Shown: positions 45,336 to 54,221 of the stretch, piece after piece | Position numbering within the stretch: position 1 is the first letter of the stretch | How the letters are laid out: every line of letters begins with the position of its first letter | Assembly: GCF_018310345.1 (NCBI RefSeq) | Contig: NZ_JAGXBY010000001.1 | Coordinates: 496,001-560,000 of the forward strand | Reading direction: 5' to 3' | From: Ornithinibacillus massiliensis | Lineage (GTDB): Bacteria > Bacillota > Bacilli > Bacillales > Amphibacillaceae | DNA length: 64,000 bases | Notes under the pieces: generated by a model | The model's input: the letters and a program-made list of their open reading frames with translations, nothing else | What the model was told of the DNA's origin: nothing | Databases searched by the model: none | Program-made: the position numbers and the translations under genes

Positions 45336-45830
45336 GAAGGTGACAGAGAAACGTCATCAGTGCCCTTTTTGGGTAGAAGTAGCCAAAGAAGGTAACAGAG
45401 AAACGTCATCAGTGCCCTTTATGAGGGGGAAGAGCTGAAGAAGGTAATAGAGGATCGTCGTCCGTGCCCTTTTCGAGTAGGAGTAGCCAAAGAAGGTAAC
45501 AGAGAAACGTCATCAGTGCCCTTTATGAGGGGGGAGAGCTGAAGAAGGTAATAGAGGATCGTCGTCCGTGCCCTTTTCGAGTAGGAGTAGCCAAAGAAGG
45601 TAACAGTGAAACGTCATCAGTGCTCTTTTTGGGTAGAAGTAGCCAAAGAAGGTAACAGAGAAACGTCATCAGTGCCCTTTATGAGGGGGAAGAGCTGAAG
45701 AAGGTAATAGAGGATCGTCGTCCGTGCCCTTTTTGAGTAGAAGTAGCCAAAGAAGGTAACAGAGAACCATGGTCTACACCCTTTATAAAAAGAAGAAGCC
45801 CACTAAGATAACAGAGAAACGTTGCCCCTT
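45336..45830. repeat. 52-bp tandem repeat (minisatellite), about 9.5 copies
   Basis: The 845-bp gap between the terC riboswitch and the next gene (45111-45955) contains no gene. Anchor GAAGGT (or a variant) begins at 45336, 45388, 45440, 45492, 45544, 45596, 45648, 45700 and 45752, exactly 52 bp apart, with a decayed tenth unit at about 45805. Two unit types alternate: ACAGAGAAACGTCATCAGTG and ATAGAGGATCGTCGTCCGTG. Units 6-8 repeat units 1-3 almost exactly, 260 bp away. The period is not a multiple of three and the frames are broken, so it is not coding. Units 9-10 are the most diverged. Confidence 0.92.
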
Positions 45831-45900
45831 CCCATTCGGTAGGTCATCAGCAAATAAAAGTAGCCGATTCCCCCACTCCTACTCCCAGTCAAATAAAAAA

Positions 45901-45928
45901 ATAAAAGGCCTCCTACATTAAGAAGGCC
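45901..45928 (-). terminator. terminator of the unknown gene at 45956
   Basis: On the minus strand GGCCT and AGGCC arms are followed by TTTTATTT. Confidence 0.65.
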
Positions 45929-45955
45929 CACAAATCCGCTAAGAGATTAAATCCC

Positions 45956-47206
45956 TTAAAACTGGCTAATCGGTACTATTTCTCCAGTAGTGCCAATGAC
46001 AACGACTTCACAATCAAGTCTTCCACATAGGTGATATGAATCCGAATTAGGATCTTTTACATAAACAGGAGTTAATTCCACGTGTTCGATTATTTTGCCG
46101 AATGCTTCATCAAGTGGAATGGTAGCCTCTTCAGCTTTTGCATAGGATTCGAACACTTCAAATAAAAGCTTGCTATCCCAGTAATTAGCTGTTTGTAAGC
46201 TATCTCTTGAGATAATTACTTTTAATTTTCTATCTAATGGTGTGCTTGCTGCCAGCTTTAATTCTGCAATGATATAGTTACCTTCTGGGTACATGCCAGT
46301 CAGTGTCCACTTACCAGAATCGTCCGGATAAAGATTGCTCAAAAAGTCTTTCGTTTCCTCAATTGTGGATTGAATTTCATCTTCTGTTAATGGGTTCACC
46401 CTTATTTTCGCCATTGCATCTTCGTAAGAGACTTCTGTAGAGAAATCGATATCTTTTGGTGTGAAATCTCTCTGGCTAGTGCTATCCCATTCCAATAGTA
46501 CGTTTAACTCCTTATAAGTATCTAATTGATAAAGGGATGCAGGTATAATGATGTTGGTTTTATCATTGCGAATAAAAATTGTATCCATTGTCCAAACCTT
46601 TAGCCACTTTTCTTCTTCCTCAATAGGTGTTTCTATCAATTTGAGCTGTTGCTTGATGTTGTCCATTAAATCCTCTTTCATTAAGGAGAATGGCTCCCAA
46701 TCGATATCTTTTTCGGAAGGAAAAACGCCATCTATTGAAAACTGTGTTAGCTGATTGTTTTCATTGAAGGTAATATCGATATTACCAGAAGGTGCTACGG
46801 CAATGTTGTCTACTGTAGCTTGGAAGCTAAATGCCGTCCCGTCTTCATAATCAAGCTGAAATTGTCTGCCGAACATCATCCCGGTCTCTTCCTCCACCCA
46901 TTCAATGACCGACTCTAATTCCGGAGCAGGGAAAATACCTTCTGTCGCATAGGATACATCGTTTACGAAAATTAGCTGTTTAAGTTCGTTCGTATGAAGG
47001 TTGACCTCTAATACTGCAGTTCCCTCTGGATTATATTCTTCATTTTCTTCAGATTGATGAACTGGAAACCACTCTAAAGAGAGTATGTAATTCGTCTGAT
47101 TATCCTGTGTTGTTTCCGAGAAGATATGCTCACGTTTTAAAACATACTGCTCCAAGCCATATTCTTGCTGAAGTTTATTCGCTATTTCTTTTACATGCTC
47201 GTTCAT
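45956..47206 (-). CDS. hypothetical protein, acidic, possible PepSY/YcdB-like repeats
   Basis: This 416-residue soluble acidic protein has no signal peptide or membrane segment. The N-terminus is a short helix (MNEHVKEIANKLQQEYGL). The rest alternates beta-rich stretches with DEA-type helices, for instance VSYEDAMAKIRVN and IPLDEAFGKIIEHVEL. These recall the PepSY-like/YcdB repeats of Bacillus spore or cell-envelope proteins, but I do not recognise a named family. Two cysteines occur near the C-terminus (LCGRLDCEV). ATG start with GAGGTAATAC upstream, and a terminator follows. Divergent from the MerR fusion gene. Confidence 0.8.
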   Translation of the reverse strand: MNEHVKEIANKLQQEYGLEQYVLKREHIFSETTQDNQTNYILSLEWFPVHQSEENEEYNPEGTAVLEVNLHTNELKQLIFVNDVSYATEGIFPAPELESVIEWVEEETGMMFGRQFQLDYEDGTAFSFQATVDNIAVAPSGNIDITFNENNQLTQFSIDGVFPSEKDIDWEPFSLMKEDLMDNIKQQLKLIETPIEEEEKWLKVWTMDTIFIRNDKTNIIIPASLYQLDTYKELNVLLEWDSTSQRDFTPKDIDFSTEVSYEDAMAKIRVNPLTEDEIQSTIEETKDFLSNLYPDDSGKWTLTGMYPEGNYIIAELKLAASTPLDRKLKVIISRDSLQTANYWDSKLLFEVFESYAKAEEATIPLDEAFGKIIEHVELTPVYVKDPNSDSYHLCGRLDCEVVVIGTTGEIVPISQF

Positions 47207-47272
47207 CGTATTACCTCACTTTCGGGTTCGCTAACATTATAACAGAGGTTTTGCATTATTTTAAAAAAGTTC

Positions 47273-47303
47273 TTTACCTTCCCCTTAGGGTAACGTTTAT
47301 AGT
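47273..47303 (+). promoter_or_regulatory. MerR-type promoter with 19-bp spacer and dyad
   Basis: TTTACC (47273-47278) and TATAGT (47298-47303) are separated by 19 bp, the over-long spacer characteristic of MerR-activated promoters. The dyad TTACC...GGTAA (47274-47293) occupies the spacer. It precedes the MerR fusion gene by about 20 bp, so autoregulation is likely. Confidence 0.7.
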
Positions 47304-47323
47304 GGAATAAAGAAGGGGGTTTT

Positions 47324-48355
47324 ATGATGCAAATAAAGGAAGCCGCAATGTATTTAAATACGACACCAAAGGCGATTCGCTTCTATGAAACAAAGGGGTT
47401 AATTACACCAAGAAAGGATGAGGGAAATCAGTATCGTTACTTTTCGGAAAGTGACCTTTATAGATTAAGTACGATTCTAGCATTACGAGAGATAGGAGTG
47501 GCTGTGCAAGATATCAAAACGATATTAGAGGATCCTAATCTAAGTATTAGACAATATCTTGACATTCAACGAACGGCTCTTTTTGAACAGTGGTTAGAGA
47601 TGAGGGATATGATAGAGACGATTGATAAAATGCTGGAGCAAAATTGGAAGAATGATTCGATTGAAGCGATTCATCAGCTAGCAGCTCATTTAAAGAATAT
47701 GAAGGAAATCCGAGGTAAATGGCAAGACCGATGGGATTTTAACGAGCAAGCTAAAGATTATGATAACCATATTAAGAGGGAAGGACATGTATTTAATGTA
47801 CATGAGGGCTATGATGAAGGACTTCAAGCTGTAGTCGAGAAAGTGAAGCTAGGTTCTTGTAGTGTGGTGGCTGATATCGGAATTGGTACAGGGAATTTAG
47901 GAGCAAAATTTCTTCCTAACCACAAGGTGATAGGGGTAGATCAGTCAGAGAAAATGCTGGAGAAATGTAAGGAAAAACATCCAACGATTGAGACTCGTAA
48001 CGGACACTTTCTCGCTTTACCATTATTGGATCAGTCGGTGGATGCTATCGTTTCTAGCTATGCTTTACACCATCTTCCAGATGAAGAAAAGCTGTTAGCC
48101 CTTAAAGAAATGAAACGAGTGCTAAAATCTAATGGCCAAATCGGTATTGTTGATTTGATGTTTCAAGATGAAATACATCGAAAAAATGTTTTAAATCAAT
48201 TCCGAAAGGCTGGCAATCAAATTGCGGTGGATTCAATTGAAGATGAATATTATGCGAATCAATCACTACTGGTAGAATGGCTAAAACAAAACGGCTATAA
48301 AGTAGAAGCGATACAGATTAACCGTATATTGGGTCTGATTTACGCTTATAGTTGA
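47324..48355 (+). CDS. MerR-family regulator fused to a SAM-dependent methyltransferase
   Basis: This 343-residue fusion has a MerR winged helix at residues 1-70 (AAMYLNTTPKAIRFYETKGLI), a coiled linker at about 80-135 and a class I methyltransferase of the Methyltransf_11 type. SAM motif I is VADIGIGTGNLG (183-194), with acidic D206 in VIGVDQS, SSYALHHLPDEEK and GQIGIVDLM. The enzyme part takes the place of the usual effector-binding domain, so the protein may methylate the compound it senses. It starts at ATG behind AAGGGGG. The GyrI-like gene follows. Confidence 0.9.
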   Translation: MMQIKEAAMYLNTTPKAIRFYETKGLITPRKDEGNQYRYFSESDLYRLSTILALREIGVAVQDIKTILEDPNLSIRQYLDIQRTALFEQWLEMRDMIETIDKMLEQNWKNDSIEAIHQLAAHLKNMKEIRGKWQDRWDFNEQAKDYDNHIKREGHVFNVHEGYDEGLQAVVEKVKLGSCSVVADIGIGTGNLGAKFLPNHKVIGVDQSEKMLEKCKEKHPTIETRNGHFLALPLLDQSVDAIVSSYALHHLPDEEKLLALKEMKRVLKSNGQIGIVDLMFQDEIHRKNVLNQFRKAGNQIAVDSIEDEYYANQSLLVEWLKQNGYKVEAIQINRILGLIYAYS

Positions 48356-48410
48356 AATTTTCTTAATATAACTTTATGATAAAGGGAAATACAGGATATG
48401 GAGGGATTGG

Positions 48411-48881
48411 ATGGGGATTTTTGTTACAGAGTTAGAAGCTTTTACGGCGGTTGGTGTGTGTTGGAAGGGGACTTTTAAACAAGCTCAAGCGGGAGAGATT
48501 AGAACCTTTATGCAGGAATTCCGTGAACGATTAGGAGAGCTTCCTCAAGATGCGGATAAATCGGAAATAATAGGACTTTCATATGATGTCACTTCAGAGG
48601 GCTTTACCTATTACTTATGTTGTAAAGTGCCAGATTCAAATGGGCAGCTACCGGAAGGGATGGAGCAAATAACGGTTCCTGCCTTAACTTATGCGTCCTA
48701 TGAGCATACAGCAGAAGAAGAGGTGAATGAATCATACACGAACATATATGGTTGGATCGAATCAAATGGATATCGTGCAAATGATGAAATTAATATGGAG
48801 CATGTCGAAATCTACCCCTCAGATTATCATCCCATTAACGAACGACCAAGGCTAACCATCCATATTCCAATTAAACGGTAA
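48411..48881 (+). CDS. GyrI-like/AraC effector-binding domain protein
   Basis: This 156-residue stand-alone effector-binding (SOUL/GyrI-like) domain shows the characteristic FTAVGVCWKGTF start and the LTYASYEHTA...TNIYGWIESNGY segment, and ends with a HIPIKR strand. Such domains bind hydrophobic small molecules and are often linked to MerR drug-sensing regulators. Here it lies 55 bp downstream of the MerR-methyltransferase gene, so the two may act on one ligand. ATG follows GGAGGGATTGG. Confidence 0.87.
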   Translation: MGIFVTELEAFTAVGVCWKGTFKQAQAGEIRTFMQEFRERLGELPQDADKSEIIGLSYDVTSEGFTYYLCCKVPDSNGQLPEGMEQITVPALTYASYEHTAEEEVNESYTNIYGWIESNGYRANDEINMEHVEIYPSDYHPINERPRLTIHIPIKR

Positions 48882-48890
48882 TAAAAAGAT

Positions 48891-48930
48891 GTCTCATATG
48901 GGCATGATTTCCCCCTATGAGACATTCTTT
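48891..48930 (+). terminator. terminator of the MerR/GyrI operon
   Basis: GTCTCATATGGG and CCCTATGAGAC pair around a T-rich loop and are followed by ATTCTTT. Confidence 0.8.
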
Positions 48931-49265
48931 GTTCAGCGATGAAAAAGTACTTGACTTTATCAAGTTTGTATACCACAACAGTTGTGTCTAGTACCCAAAT
49001 AATCTGCCCTCTCCTAGATTACTTTTTCTTCATTGGCAGGTAATCAATAATCAAAACCTTCTCGGAACTATAGTGCGACCTCCCCTATTCCTTTCACCTT
49101 GAAAAGCAGTAACCGTATTGTCACGCGCTAGCCTTCGGCAAATTCAGCTTATCACTGTAATTAACAACAACTTAACTAAAATTAAACACTCGAAAAAATA
49201 ACGTATAATGGTAAAATAAGAAGTATATGTAAATATTTTCGCAATTCAAATATAGGAGGGCGCGT
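48931..49265. other. intergenic region without a recognised gene
   Basis: I see no gene, RNA or repeat here. A perfect TATAAT at 49204-49209 with a weak TTAAAC 16 bp upstream may be the promoter of the next operon. The start region has AGGAGGG just before ATG 49266. Confidence 0.4.
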
Positions 49266-50180
49266 ATGGAGGAACATTTTTCACGACCGAAGAGCTTTGG
49301 TACAGTACTAGACCAAACGTTTAGAATAAGTAAAAATAACTTTTCGACTTTTTTTCTGGTCTTCCTCATTATGGTAGGTCCACTGATTCTTTTAGATGCA
49401 CTACTTTCATTAGTATCAGGAACGAGCTTCTTTCGTGATATGGTAAGTGGCTCCACCTTTTTAGACCAGCTAGTTAATACGGTAGATGAGGCATTATATG
49501 GTACCACTACTGTATTTGACGATTTACGTACGATTATTATTGGTCTTGGAGGACTAGTATTATACCCGTTAGCGACTGCCGCTGTCATACTCGCGATAGA
49601 TGCACAAAGAAGACAAGAAGAATTTACTGCCGGATCGCTTCTTAAAGAATCAGTTACCAGATTTTGGCCTATTGTTGGTAGCTCACTCTTATTCGGTGTT
49701 ATCGGGTTTGGACTGATTTTCGTCCCTACTTTCATTATTGTAATGGTCGCAACAGTAGGTTTAATCATTGATCCGATTATCGGGATATTTATGGGGGTAG
49801 TGTTATTTCTAGCTGCAGCAGTAGTTGGTGCTTTTCTACTAACTAGATGGGGCCTTTATCTACCTGCTGTTGTATTGGAACCGTGCGCCCCTGGATTAGG
49901 TAGAAGCTGGCAATTAACGAGAAAGAACTTTTGGAGAACCTTTGGTTTACTTGTTGTAATTGCTCTTATTGCGATGATAATAAGTTCCGTATTTGAAGTT
50001 ATCTTGACACTGCTTTTAGGCTATAGTGTGCTGTACAGTATACTTATCGATATCATTTCAATCATTACCATGATGTTCTTCTCTGTAGGCTATGGGTTAA
50101 TCTATTTTGACTTAAAGCTACGAAACGACGGGGATGACTTAATGGACATGATTGATAACTATGAAACTACTAAACAATAA
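49266..50180 (+). CDS. multi-spanning membrane protein of a MoxR/DUF58/DUF4129 cluster
   Basis: This 304-residue integral membrane protein has about six hydrophobic segments (for example residues 30-50, 95-118, 138-160, 170-195, 220-245 and 250-275). The N-terminus SFGTVLDQTFRISKNNF resembles glycerophosphodiesterase-type membrane domains and is typical of the first gene in these clusters. The central segment LEPCAPGLGRSWQLTRKNFWRTFGLLVV is a re-entrant-like motif. The function is unknown. It starts at ATG behind AGGAGGG and is followed 24 bp later by the DUF4129 gene. Confidence 0.85.
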   Translation: MEEHFSRPKSFGTVLDQTFRISKNNFSTFFLVFLIMVGPLILLDALLSLVSGTSFFRDMVSGSTFLDQLVNTVDEALYGTTTVFDDLRTIIIGLGGLVLYPLATAAVILAIDAQRRQEEFTAGSLLKESVTRFWPIVGSSLLFGVIGFGLIFVPTFIIVMVATVGLIIDPIIGIFMGVVLFLAAAVVGAFLLTRWGLYLPAVVLEPCAPGLGRSWQLTRKNFWRTFGLLVVIALIAMIISSVFEVILTLLLGYSVLYSILIDIISIITMMFFSVGYGLIYFDLKLRNDGDDLMDMIDNYETTKQ

Positions 50181-50204
50181 TCCCTAACCTTAAGGTGATA
50201 AAAA

Positions 50205-50846
50205 ATGACCGATTTGGATCAAGCAAGAGAGAAAATAGAAGAAATAGTAAATACCGAAGAATACTTGAAGTATTATGAGGATAATCGTGGGTTCCTAGAA
50301 CGATGGTGGGATTCAGTAGTGGAATGGTTCAACGAGCTACTATCCAGAGTATTTGGATCCATATCAGCGTCTAATGGGTTTGCTACGGGTTTAGTAATTG
50401 TTATAGCGATACTTGTAATCATGTTAGTTCTCCTTGCTATTTACTTCTTACTTAGGCATTACCGGAGAAAACTCCATTATCGGGATCGTCAGCTCTATAG
50501 TAAGCAGGAGAAGGACTGGTCCTATGTAGAACATTTATCGGAAGCGGAAAAACAAGAGGCAAATGGCAACCTTCAAGTAGCAACTAGACATTTATTCTTA
50601 GCATTATTACTAAATTTTCATGAAAGAGGCTATGTTGAAGCAAGAATTTCAAAGACAAACTGGGAATATTTTGAGGAAATCAAACAGTTAGAGAAGGGGC
50701 GAGCTGAAAGCTTTTATAAGCTGGCCCGGATTTTTGATGACGTTGTATATGGAGAGCAGCCAGTAGATAGCGCATCCTATCAATCCTATAAATCGTCCGT
50801 GTTGCGTTGGGTTTTAACATCGGAACAGAAACAAGAAGAAGGCTAA
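50205..50846 (+). CDS. DUF4129 domain-containing membrane protein
   Basis: This 213-residue protein has one transmembrane helix (about 62-86) and a C-terminal cytosolic DUF4129 domain with EAEKQEANGNLQVATRHLFLALLLNFHERGYVE and TNWEYFEEI. The N-terminal part (RWWDSVVEWFNELLSRVF) is amphipathic. It lies between the membrane protein and the DUF4350 gene, a conserved arrangement whose function is still unclear; the MoxR/DUF58 partners suggest assembly or quality control at the membrane. Confidence 0.88.
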   Translation: MTDLDQAREKIEEIVNTEEYLKYYEDNRGFLERWWDSVVEWFNELLSRVFGSISASNGFATGLVIVIAILVIMLVLLAIYFLLRHYRRKLHYRDRQLYSKQEKDWSYVEHLSEAEKQEANGNLQVATRHLFLALLLNFHERGYVEARISKTNWEYFEEIKQLEKGRAESFYKLARIFDDVVYGEQPVDSASYQSYKSSVLRWVLTSEQKQEEG

Positions 50847-50861
50847 GGGAGGCACTCAATA

Positions 50862-51986
50862 TTGCAAAAATCAATAACTAAGGCATGGGGCTGGCTCTTT
50901 GTACTCTTAATTATTTTTATCGCCATTAGTCTTGTTTTCGGTTCTAATAAATTGGAGGAATATCCGCCCTATTTATCGACATCACCATCTCCAACTGGGG
51001 TAAAAGGTTTTTATACCTATTTAAATGAAAAAATCGATTCAGTTGAACGGTGGGAAGAATCACCAAGTCAACTAGTGGAGGAAGAAAACCAGCTTCTCCT
51101 CATGGTGGAGCCAACCTTAATTTCAGAACAAGCTGTCATGAATGAGTATGTTTCATTTATGGAAGCGGGAAATACCATTCTTCTTTTTAAGAATAATTTG
51201 GAGGGTATGTTTGGAATAAGTACAACCTATGGAATGGTTGAGGGAGAAACGGTGATAATGGAAGATGCTTCTGGTTCAGAATATGAAGCTACCATGAACA
51301 CACAAACACGGATATTACCGGAAAGTAACGATGAAATACTATTACAGGATGATCTAGGAGTCATCGCAATAAAACGTTCATATGGTAATGGAAAATTAAT
51401 AGCAGTAAATTCACCGGACTGGCTGACAAACCACTATATTTTAGAAGCGAATAATCTTGATGTTGTATTAAACCTATTAGGTGAAGAGAAGTGGGATGAG
51501 ATTCGTTTTGATGAATACACCCATCGATCATTAAAATCTCAGGCGATGCACGACATTTATCCAATATGGCTACTTGTAGCAGCTTTCCAGCTTATTTTCT
51601 TTACACTATTGTGGCTTCTTTATAAAGGGAAACGATTTGGGCCAATTCGGACACCGAGGGAGGAATATGTTCGCTTTAGTGATGAACATACTACAGCACT
51701 AGCTGCCTGGTATAAAAGAGGAAAGGCATATATGGAATCCTTGAATAGCCAAGCGGATTATTTACGCTTATTACTTCGAGAAAAATGGGGAATTTCCTAC
51801 CAAAAGGAATGGAAGGACTTAGAGGAAGTATTAGCTGTCAAGCTACCTTTGGTAAAAGATGATGAATGGACCTCCTTTTTTAGTGAGATAGAGGCAGTTC
51901 TTCATAGAAAGAATATAACAAAGCAAGAATACTTATTATGGTCAAAACGAATGGATCGTTTACGGAAAGAGGTGGAGGCAGAATGA
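50862..51986 (+). CDS. DUF4350 domain-containing protein
   Basis: This 374-residue protein has an N-terminal helix (WGWLFVLLIIFIAISLVFG), an extracytoplasmic DUF4350 domain (TSPSPTGVKGFYTYLNEK, VNSPDWLTNHYI) and a second helix near residue 230. A C-terminal cytosolic region follows. DUF4350 resembles a DJ-1/glutamine amidotransferase-like fold without obvious catalytic residues. It starts at TTG 50862 after AAGGGAGG. The stop overlaps the MoxR start (ATGA). Confidence 0.85.
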   Translation: MQKSITKAWGWLFVLLIIFIAISLVFGSNKLEEYPPYLSTSPSPTGVKGFYTYLNEKIDSVERWEESPSQLVEEENQLLLMVEPTLISEQAVMNEYVSFMEAGNTILLFKNNLEGMFGISTTYGMVEGETVIMEDASGSEYEATMNTQTRILPESNDEILLQDDLGVIAIKRSYGNGKLIAVNSPDWLTNHYILEANNLDVVLNLLGEEKWDEIRFDEYTHRSLKSQAMHDIYPIWLLVAAFQLIFFTLLWLLYKGKRFGPIRTPREEYVRFSDEHTTALAAWYKRGKAYMESLNSQADYLRLLLREKWGISYQKEWKDLEEVLAVKLPLVKDDEWTSFFSEIEAVLHRKNITKQEYLLWSKRMDRLRKEVEAE

Positions 51987-52912
51987 GAAATGAATTAACA
52001 ACCTTAATAGAAAACTATGAAAAACGTATTTTAGGACAATCTACGAATCTACGCCTACTATTATCTGCCATATTATCAGGAGGTCATGTACTTCTCGAGG
52101 GGGTACCAGGAACAGGTAAAACACAAATGGTAAAAACACTTGCAAACCTTTTGGGCGGAGAATTTAATCGAATTCAATTTACACCAGATTTACTACCAAG
52201 CGATATTACAGGTAGTACGATCTACAATATGAAGGATAGTACATTTCAAACGTTAAAGGGGCCAATCTTTGCTAATGTGTTATTAGCGGATGAAATTAAT
52301 CGTACCCCGGCTAAGACACAGGCAGCACTGTTAGAAGCAATGGAGGAAAAGCAGGTTACCATTCAGGGAGAGACATATCCATTGCCGGAGGTCTTCTTTG
52401 TAGTGGCTACGCAAAATCCAATTGAATTTGAAGGAACTTATCCACTTCCAGAAGCTCAGCAGGATCGTTTTCTATTAAAACTATTTATTCAATTTCCTTC
52501 TTTAGAAGAAGAAACGAATGTTTTATTAAATGTACTTGAAAATAAAACCTTTATCGATGAGGTTCAATCTATTATGGATATGGATATATTTCTCGCCATT
52601 CGTAAGGAGATTGAAGCTGTTACATTAAGTGATGACGTATTATCCTATATCATGCAAATTGTTCGTCGTACAAGAGATACGGAATCGATTCGGTTTGGAG
52701 CAAGTACTCGTGCTGCAATTGCACTAGGTAAGGTTGCAAGGGCTTGGGCTTATTTATCAGAACGAGATTATGTGACACCAGACGATGTCAAAATAATTGC
52801 TAAACCTACATTAAGACACCGAATTCAGCTATCTCCTCATGTGGAATTGGAGGGAGTGAACATTGACCAAGTTATTGAAGAACTTGTGGGCTCGGTTCCT
52901 GTTCCAAGATAG
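51983..52912 (+). CDS. MoxR-family AAA+ ATPase
   Basis: The ATG at 51983 overlaps the DUF4350 stop and follows GGTGGAGG, giving 309 residues; in-frame codons upstream belong to DUF4350. Walker A is GVPGTGKTQ, Walker B is VLLADEINRTPAKTQAALLEAMEE, sensor 1 is VVATQNPIEFEGTYPLPEAQQDRF and sensor 2 lies near RFGASTRA. MoxR ATPases act as chaperones or maturation factors together with DUF58/VWA proteins. Confidence 0.95.
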   Translation: MRNELTTLIENYEKRILGQSTNLRLLLSAILSGGHVLLEGVPGTGKTQMVKTLANLLGGEFNRIQFTPDLLPSDITGSTIYNMKDSTFQTLKGPIFANVLLADEINRTPAKTQAALLEAMEEKQVTIQGETYPLPEVFFVVATQNPIEFEGTYPLPEAQQDRFLLKLFIQFPSLEEETNVLLNVLENKTFIDEVQSIMDMDIFLAIRKEIEAVTLSDDVLSYIMQIVRRTRDTESIRFGASTRAAIALGKVARAWAYLSERDYVTPDDVKIIAKPTLRHRIQLSPHVELEGVNIDQVIEELVGSVPVPR

Positions 52913-54221
52913 AGGGATTGTACCGACAAGAAGGTTCTTAGTCGGATATGCCATCCTTTCCCTAATCATTACCTTGTTAACACTTGTCGGTCTATCCTGG
53001 ACTACTGTGATTCTACTGAATGTATTCGTATTACTAGCTAGTTTACTGGATTTACGTTTTACACCAAAACGAAGCCAACTAAAATTTAGAAGACTCATTT
53101 CACAGCAATTAGAAAGAGGCCTTCCTTATAAGGTAGCAATCGAAGTGAGAAACGAGTCTGATTTAAGCTGTAATATGAAATTGATTGATGGGACACCACA
53201 ATCCTTTCAAGTCGATCTTCCGCTAGAGGGAGAAGTAACCGGAACAGGGACGACAACCTTAACATATGACGTAATCGCCCCTGTACGCGGTTTTTACCAG
53301 TTGAAAAAAATCTATGTTCGCTATTATAGCGCCTATGGACTATGGCAGAAGCAAACCGCTCAGGAGATCATAGACGAGGTTAAAGTCATCCCGGATTTGA
53401 CGGAAACGAAGAAGTATTTGGAGGATGCCCAGCACTATCTGATGCATGAAGGAATGAAAATTCGCAAAAGGAAAAGTGGTGTAGGGGAATTTTCTCAAAT
53501 ACGTAATTATGTCGTAGGTGATGACCCGAGAAAGATTAATTGGCGCCAGACAGCTAAATTACAGGCTGTCATGACAAATGAATTGGAGCCAGAGCATGGA
53601 AAACATGTAATGTTACTTATTGATTGTGGACGGATGATGGGGGCAGAACTGAAAAGTGCGAATCGGCTGGAAAGGGCATTAGAAGCTTCCATTACGGTTG
53701 CTGCAGCTGCACTTGGTAATGGAGATTATGTTGGCGTGATTGCTTTCTCCAAAGATGTTTCCGTCTTTGTACCACCAGATAAAGGGATGGCCCAATTACA
53801 AAAAATACTTCATGCAATCTATGATTTGAAGGTGGATGCTGTTGAATCGAATTATGTTCAAGCATTAAACTATTTACAAGCAGTACAGAAAAAGCGAAGT
53901 TTAATTCTCTTGTTTAGTGATATGCAAACATTTCTTCAAGAAGACCGTACGTTAGGCTATTTTGAAGGAATTAAAAGACGTCATTTATTCCTTTTAGTTA
54001 CAATACAAGATGAGTTGTTAGTAAAGCGGGCAAAAGAAGATCCGAATGATGTAAATCAAGCCATGATCAAAGGTGTCGCCCAGCAGCAGATTCTATATAA
54101 GAAACGTCAAAAGGTTAAATGGGAGAAACGAGGATTTTTGATGGTGGAAGCAAAGGAAGAACGGCTAGCAACAGATGCCGTCTCCCATTACATCCAGATT
54201 ATGAATCAAGGCCTACTTTAG
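52863..54221 (+). CDS. DUF58 (vWA-like) protein
   Basis: This 452-residue partner of MoxR has two N-terminal membrane helices (about 28-65), an Ig-like region and the DUF58 signature FSQIRNYVVGDDPRKINWRQTAK. A von Willebrand A-like fold follows with DCGRMMG replacing a full MIDAS DxSxS, so metal binding may be lost. TTG 52863 lies inside the MoxR gene after GGAGGGAG, giving a 50-bp overlap. It converges with the SpoIIM gene, and the two stops overlap by 23 bp. Confidence 0.88.
   Translation: MTKLLKNLWARFLFQDRGIVPTRRFLVGYAILSLIITLLTLVGLSWTTVILLNVFVLLASLLDLRFTPKRSQLKFRRLISQQLERGLPYKVAIEVRNESDLSCNMKLIDGTPQSFQVDLPLEGEVTGTGTTTLTYDVIAPVRGFYQLKKIYVRYYSAYGLWQKQTAQEIIDEVKVIPDLTETKKYLEDAQHYLMHEGMKIRKRKSGVGEFSQIRNYVVGDDPRKINWRQTAKLQAVMTNELEPEHGKHVMLLIDCGRMMGAELKSANRLERALEASITVAAAALGNGDYVGVIAFSKDVSVFVPPDKGMAQLQKILHAIYDLKVDAVESNYVQALNYLQAVQKKRSLILLFSDMQTFLQEDRTLGYFEGIKRRHLFLLVTIQDELLVKRAKEDPNDVNQAMIKGVAQQQILYKKRQKVKWEKRGFLMVEAKEERLATDAVSHYIQIMNQGLL

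Noticed and set aside
45336..45830. CRISPR array
   Set aside because: The entire 52-bp unit is repeated with no unique spacers and no cas genes, so it is a tandem repeat.
49182..49209. SigW-type promoter (AAAC...CGTA) before 49266
   Set aside because: The spacing is about 14 bp, short of the 16 bp expected for ECF promoters. A weak sigma-A promoter explains it better.
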